DNA of 64,000 nucleotides from Xiphophorus maculatus (taxonomy: Eukaryota; Chordata; Actinopteri; Cyprinodontiformes; Poeciliidae). Positions 59,101-64,000 of this stretch are shown in pieces. Position 1 is the first letter of the stretch, and every line of letters starts with the position of its first letter. The notes under the pieces are model-generated. The model was not told the origin of the DNA and ran no database searches. It saw only the letters and a program-made list of their open reading frames with translations. Made by a program: the position numbers and the translations under genes. The stretch covers positions 518,638-582,637 of the forward strand of contig NC_036465.1 in the NCBI RefSeq assembly GCF_002775205.1, written 5' to 3'.

Positions 59101-61839
59101 TCATCTTGTTCTTGGTGCTGATGGAGACGGGACACGGCAAGACGCTGCTGCTGTCCGCCTTCTCCACGATGGTCACCTGAGGAGCAGAGGATCGTGGGTA
59201 AATTACAGGACAATCGTCTCCAAAAGCAACGAGGCATCCAGCTGCAGACAAAGATGGCTGAACATGCGAGACCAACAGTAATCCAGGTGAAGGTTTGCTT
59301 TTTTCCAAAAAGACATTAGCCTTTTTCAAAATGGCCGCCATGGTTGTTTGAAAGAAAATTAGCGGTAGCTATTGCCAGTGGCCAGGTTCACTAACGACTA
59401 AATTAGAGTCTCGGCTATTAAACTGTTAAACACATAAACATATTACTGCACGCTAATGCTAAACCTCTTTACACATAAAACCATTAGCCGAAGCTAATGC
59501 TAACCATTAAGTTGACCGTCTCTCATCTTCTCCTTCCTGTTGACTGACCTGAGACTCGCTAACAGCAAAGTCCTCAGTGTCTGATTTTATTTTAAGAGGC
59601 TCAACATTGGAAATTCAAGTGGCTGATGGGAAATATGAACTGAGGGCGTAGCATGCTAATGTTTATGCCTGTACCCACGCCTTACAAATCTTCACAGTGA
59701 CATGCTGTGAGGTCAAAATGATTCCATCAGAACATGTCGTAACGGTTCTGCTGCAGTTGCAGGAAGGCTCGACCCGGTTCTGCTGCTACTGGGCTCACCT
59801 CTCTGAGTGGGATGATGAGCTGGCACAGGTCCTCCTCTCTGCTGCTGAAGCAGATGTAGTTGTTGGAGATGAACAGCTGGCCCACCACGTGCATCTTGGC
59901 GAACGGCGTCCACAGCGTGCAGTCCGTGTGTCCGTCCAGCCGCTCGTCCTGCGTCAGCCGGAACATGGACCGGTACCGCTCGTTCTTGGCCCGGGCGTCG
60001 AAGTCCCTGCAGACAGAACGCGACCGACGCGGTCAGAGCCGTGGCAGACACGTTTGGACACAGAGAAAACGGTCAGAGTGAGACCTCTTCAGGGCAGAGA
60101 CGTTCTTCAGCGTCTTGCAGGCCTTGGGCAGCGAGCGGTCGGCAGCGAACGCCTCATTGTCCAGCAGCTGGCGCATGGCGATGTTGGCGAGCTGCTCCAT
60201 CAGCTTGAAGGTGTCGTTGACATTCAGGAACATGGAGAAGAAATGCTCGGCGTTCCGGGTGCTCACGCGGACGCTCTCTGGGAACACCAGGGTGGCATTC
60301 TTCTCCAGCTGGGTCACCTCGGTCCACTGCACCACCAGCGTCACTGAGTGGATCGGACACACAGGTCAGCAATTGCTGCGGACAAGTTAACGCCGGCGTG
60401 CGATTGGCTGACGGTACCTTCCTTCCCCAGCAGGAAGGAGTAGAAGCACAGGTGGTTGATGGACAGGTAGAGCCAGCCCTGGCGCGGGACACGCCCCTTC
60501 CAGTAGCTGCAGGAGTAATAGTTCACCAGCTTCTCCTCCTCTGGCATCCCAAACAGCTTCCGCATCTTCAGCTCCGCCTCCAGGAACTTCCCGCTGTTCT
60601 CTTCCTGCTCCTCGCTCCGCTTCAGTCGGTTCTCCTCCGCGATGATGCCCTGCAGGAAGTGACATCACTAAGCAGACAGGAACACATCCCAGCAAGCCAA
60701 ACCGGCGGAGACATACCGAGATCTTTCCTTTGACGAAGGTGATGACGTCTTCATCGTTGTCGAAGATGGAGATCGTCTGCAGCAGGTTGGATTCCAGGAA
60801 ATCCCAGTGCTCCGTGATCTCCTTCCTCGACGAGCCTGCAAGATGAGATGGAAGGAAAAATCTGAAATGATACCTGCATCCAGAATTTTCCCAGTCCTCC
60901 CAGTCCTCCTGCTCACCACAAGCAATGTTCCAGTAGATCTGGGAGTCGGCGGTCTGCAGCAGGATCCTGTAGGGAGCCACCCTGGCACTGGAGTCCAGAA
61001 CCACGTCCAGCGTTCCCACCAGAAGACCTGCAGAGACACCGAGGACTAGCAGACATCATCAGGACCAGCCGCTCTGCCAGCTACAGCTCCCCCTAGCGCA
61101 GATTAGACGGTACTACAACAACTTCTACCTTACGCTGAAGACATGCAACTCTACACATCGACCCCATGACCCCATGACCTCCATCCCTCGGTCCCTGAGT
61201 CTACATAGGAGACTAGAAAACGGTCCATAAGGAGTGGTCTTGGTTCTGGTTCTAGGGACTGGTGGACAGACTCACCACCGCCTTGCAGGTTCCTGTAGTG
61301 ACCTTTGACCTCACAGGGTGAAACATAAATCACCTGTTGGGTCACCAGCTGAGCCCTCATAACGTTACTTCAAGCAGATCTGACGTCACCCCCCCGTCTG
61401 GTCCGGTTCTGTCCTCTGAACCGGGTTTCTAGTTCTGCATCTAACGATCCGGAACCGTTCATGGTGTTGCCATGGAGATCCACCCAGGCTAACCGAACGA
61501 ACCCCGGTTCTGCTGAGCATTACTGGAGGTTCTGTCAGAACCGGGTCCACCAGCGGAACCGAACCGGAGAACCGACACCCAACGGAACCAGTCGAACTGG
61601 ACGGACCCTTTGACCCCCTCACCCAACCTGCTCGGAACCAAACCGAACCGAGTAGACCTCTATCAGCAGCCCCCTCCCCTGCTCCCTCAGACAGAACCGA
61701 ACCTAACGGAACCGAACCTACCGGACAGCCCCCCTCCGCGGCCGTGCCCCCTCCTCCTCTGCAGGATGAAGAACGGGTTGGCCCGCTCCGAGACCCAAAG
61801 AGCCCCGGCCAGCAGAACCTCCTCCGGTTCGATCCACAT
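53105..61839 (-). CDS. tbc1d9b: TBC1 domain family member 9B, Rab GTPase-activating protein
   Basis: Twenty-three coding exons, 5' to 3': 61839-61722, 61027-60917, 60835-60717, 60649-60418, 60343-60085, 60006-59799, 59176-58979, 58913-58773, 58707-58557, 58480-58266, 57363-57246, 57063-56861, 56792-56710, 55896-55767, 55676-55578, 55510-55442, 55371-55131, 55045-54980, 54406-54338, 54103-54050, 53973-53929, 53851-53760, 53689-53105; they sum to 1201 aa in frame (human about 1250). The family stimulates Rab GTP hydrolysis on endosomal membranes. Order of parts: two GRAM domains ([36 protein letters not shown]), the TBC domain from [16 protein letters not shown] with the [12 protein letters not shown] arginine finger and NPNIGYCQ glutamine finger, an EF-hand ([13 protein letters not shown]) and an acidic tail. 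TBC1D9B is preferred over TBC1D9 by residue matches and by its mrnip-sqstm1 neighbours. Confidence 0.95.
54118..54232. repeat. purine-rich tandem repeat, ~39-bp unit, three copies
   Basis: Units built from GAGGAGGAAGAGGAGGACAG and GGTTAGGAGGAAGA recur three times in tbc1d9b intron 19. The strand is nearly pure purine. Confidence 0.85.
54311..54335. repeat. (TG)n microsatellite next to a tbc1d9b donor
   Basis: The run begins immediately inside intron 19: on the gene strand the donor reads GTACACACACAC, so the repeat forms the intron's first bases after GTA. Confidence 0.9.
55926..56495. repeat. minisatellite, 14/15-bp unit, in tbc1d9b intron 13
   Basis: About 39 copies of CAGTACGGACCGGAC, with variants of 14 bp (one C less) or with GGAAT or GGAAC. 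Every unit carries two CpG. The repeat is free of stops in several frames on both strands, which yields Tyr-Gly-Pro/Arg-Thr-Gly frames that are artefacts. It lies wholly within intron 13 (56709-55897), ending about 30 bases from the exon 14 acceptor side. Confidence 0.96.
57380..58260. other. AT-rich tbc1d9b intron 10, nothing recognised
   Basis: The interval is poor in GC and has no coding or repeat structure, apart from five short copies of a CCCGGGTTNTGGGCCTGAT-type unit at about 58178-58250 beside the exon 10 donor. Confidence 0.5.
59330..59570. repeat. dispersed repeat copy in tbc1d9b intron 6
   Basis: Second copy of the repeat found at 50220-50475, in the same orientation, with matching words in the same order (for example GAAGCTAATGCTAACCA and TGAGACTCGCTAACAGCA). 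The copies have diverged noticeably. Confidence 0.55.
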
Positions 61840-64000
61840 GTCGGCCACTGCGCTGACCCAAAGACCCGGTAGACTCCGGACAGAATCCGGAACCAGGTTC
61901 TGTCTGGTCCTGGTTCTGGTACTGTTGTTTTCAGCGAGTCTGATGACTCTACATCACTTCCGGGTGTGACACGTTAGGCCACGCCTTCTACGTGCTGTAC
62001 GACATGACGTCAACATGTTTATAACGGGGAAAAAAACCGTAATCTGAAATCTGAGACGTTGCTGCTCGTCTGAACTTCCACCAAATGATTTAGGATATTT
62101 ATAAGGTTTCTGGCGCAGCAGCAGGAATTTGATGCATCAATCTCCAAATTTCGTTTGTGTCTCGGAATGCTGGAAAATAAGAGAAGAAATTTTAACCTGC
62201 TGTAATCTGTGTTCATTTGTGCTTTGTTGATGAAACAATAACCTGTAAAAATAAATAACTGAGATAAATTATAGTCTAAAAAAGGACTCAAATGTTGCAT
62301 AAATTATAATGAAAAATAATTTCACTGGAAAAACTGAGGGAAAAAAGATTTACAGAAAAAACATCTTGACAACTGGAAAAAAATAATAAGATTATGCAGA
62401 AAAAAGTAGTACGTTCTGAAGAGTTCTTGAAGAAACCTTGGTGTTGCCTGCAGCTTGGTGTCCAATTTGGAACCGTTTCAATTTATTAAACCAGACATCC
62501 CTAATGTCAACCTTCAAAAAATTGACTTAAAAATCCAACATGGCCGCTCCTCATGTCAACAATAGTAACTTTAATGGTAACATGTTTGACAAAAATCAAT
62601 GTTTGCAACTCTAACCGTAACTTATTAAAAGTGGTGTTTGCATGTAGAGAGTAGAGCTTAAATCCACGTTTGTAGAGATGCTGTGAATGTTTTAGTTTGG
62701 TAAAAATCTGAAGTTATGGAAGTCAGAGTCTAAATCCAAAAGTTGCTCTTTGTCTCTCAGTGAACTGATTTTAATGTGAATGATTCTCCTGGGAAGTTGG
62801 GACGAATGAACGGAGCCATCCGGATCCAGAGTATCAGGCTTCCAGAAAGACGGAGACAAACTGTAGAGTGAATGCAGCAGACGCTTTAATGACGTTTAAT
62901 CAGACATGATGCTGCAGCAGTAAACACAGAGGACCCCCACCACCATCATCATCATCAGAGACAGATGCAGACAGAGACATGGACGGACGGAGAGACGTGG
63001 ACAGCAGCTCAGCGTCTCAGGACATTTTCAGGTCACTTATTACTGCTGAACCAATCGAAATATAGATTGTTTAATGCTGTTTATATACTGATTATTAGTA
63101 TTAATACACGCTGAGTTATTCAGAATACAATTGAAAGCAGCAGTCCATCCCTGAAGGAAGCGTCCTCACCGGGATTCCCTGCTGGAACACCAGGAACATT
63201 TTAGAACAGGAAGAATATGGCTCCTGGAGCCCCGCCCCTCTTTAAAGGCTCCGCCCCTTCCAGCAGAACCCCGCCCCTCCTGAAGACTGAGCTCCACCCC
63301 CTCAGTCTGAGCCCCGCCAGGAACTCCAGGAACCTGATCTGTTCCTGGACTCTGTGAGCTTCCCTTCAGAGACAAAGATGTTCCAGAACCTGGACCACCT
63401 GAAGCTCTCTGAGATGTTCTGAAGGTTCTGCTCCATCACCATCCAGATTTGGGACAGTATCTGGTTCTGTTCCCCAAGATGACCCGGAAGGCGCTGATCC
63501 AGGTCTAAAGCAGCAGAACCTTTGGAAGAGCCAGCAGAGAGAACCTAAATAACGCAGAACCTTTTCAGGAACTTTCCCATGAAACTGCAGGATTACTTGT
63601 CGCTCTCTCAGGAACGTTTGTAGGAACGATGTATCCAAAGGAAGGTTTCAGAGACGTTCCTGATCTTCGGATTCCTTGATCAAATTTTTGCAGAAACTGA
63701 TCAGGTCTTGAGGAATTGATCCAGAAAAAAACAGTATCATTTTCAGAACCGAGGCTCAACACTTCTGAAAGTTAGAACCTTTAAGCAAGAGACCCAAATC
63801 TCTTCAGGCACAAGAAAACATTCCCAGCGACTGCACTGGGAATCTTAACGACTTTACCAGAACGTTTTGGCTTTTCAGAGTTACTTAGCATCTAGAACAC
63901 ATGTGGGAACTTGAAAGAAACCCAAAGTTTTACATCCTGGTCATTTCCACAGAGACTGAAAAGTGAGGGAGGGTGGTTCTGATCCAGAAACAGGAGAGGA
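61840..64000. other. tbc1d9b 5' flank and intergenic, no gene recognised
   Basis: The first about 150 bases are GC-rich and should hold the tbc1d9b promoter. The remainder to the right edge is AT-rich, then CAGAACC-rich, with no conserved protein block on either strand. A (CAT)n run lies near 62940. Confidence 0.45.

Overview
This is vertebrate nuclear DNA and almost certainly from a ray-finned (teleost) fish. Introns are short with GT/AG borders. Eight complete host genes and the first exon of a ninth read as fish orthologues of known vertebrate genes. The repeats are fish-type: a Tc1 transposon, hAT elements with 8-bp target duplications, an L2-group LINE, an L1-like LINE fragment and tRNA-like SINEs. 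Species cannot be fixed from sequence alone; a percomorph is my best guess.

Layout: a b4galt1-like first exon (minus, cut by the left edge); rest (plus, 4.3-10.7 kb), with a Tc1 copy and a hAT MITE in its last coding intron; a repeat-rich gap (11-16 kb); igfbp7 (minus, 16.2-27.8 kb), whose last intron is almost wholly an 8.4-kb minisatellite; cox18 (minus, 28.4-31.4 kb) head to head with a selenoprotein T gene (plus, 31.9-34.4 kb); a LINE/SINE zone (36.4-40.1 kb); rnf4 (plus, 40.6-42.3 kb); sqstm1/p62 (plus, 45.5-49.0 kb) tail to tail with mrnip (minus, 49.2-52.1 kb); and tbc1d9b (minus, 53.1-61.8 kb, 23 coding exons). The last 2 kb show no gene.

All exon models were built by hand from conserved protein blocks, splice dinucleotides and phase. 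The summed coding lengths of rest (908 aa), cox18 (324), selenot (210), rnf4 (185), sqstm1 (414), mrnip (224) and tbc1d9b (1201) each close in frame, an internal check on the joins. igfbp7 closes only if one extra base in a GC-rich part of exon 1 is discounted.

The genes are ordinary single-copy housekeeping or regulatory genes and do not form one pathway. rest is a neuronal gene silencer, igfbp7 a secreted IGFBP/Kazal/Ig protein, cox18 a mitochondrial insertase, selenot an ER selenoprotein, rnf4 a SUMO-targeted ubiquitin ligase, sqstm1 an autophagy receptor, mrnip a DNA-repair partner and tbc1d9b a Rab GAP. From remembered human maps, rest-igfbp7 is a 4q12 pair and sqstm1-mrnip-tbc1d9b a 5q35 block.

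The unusual part of the window is its tandem DNA. Seven or more separate minisatellites (units of 9 to about 22 bp) lie in 64 kb, and the word CAGAACC/GGTTCTG is scattered through most non-coding sequence and even into an sqstm1 coding exon. I found no undescribed multi-gene system. The best candidates for follow-up are the giant igfbp7 intronic minisatellite, the (TG)n tract next to the selenocysteine exon, and the repeat-derived Asn/Gln tract in p62.
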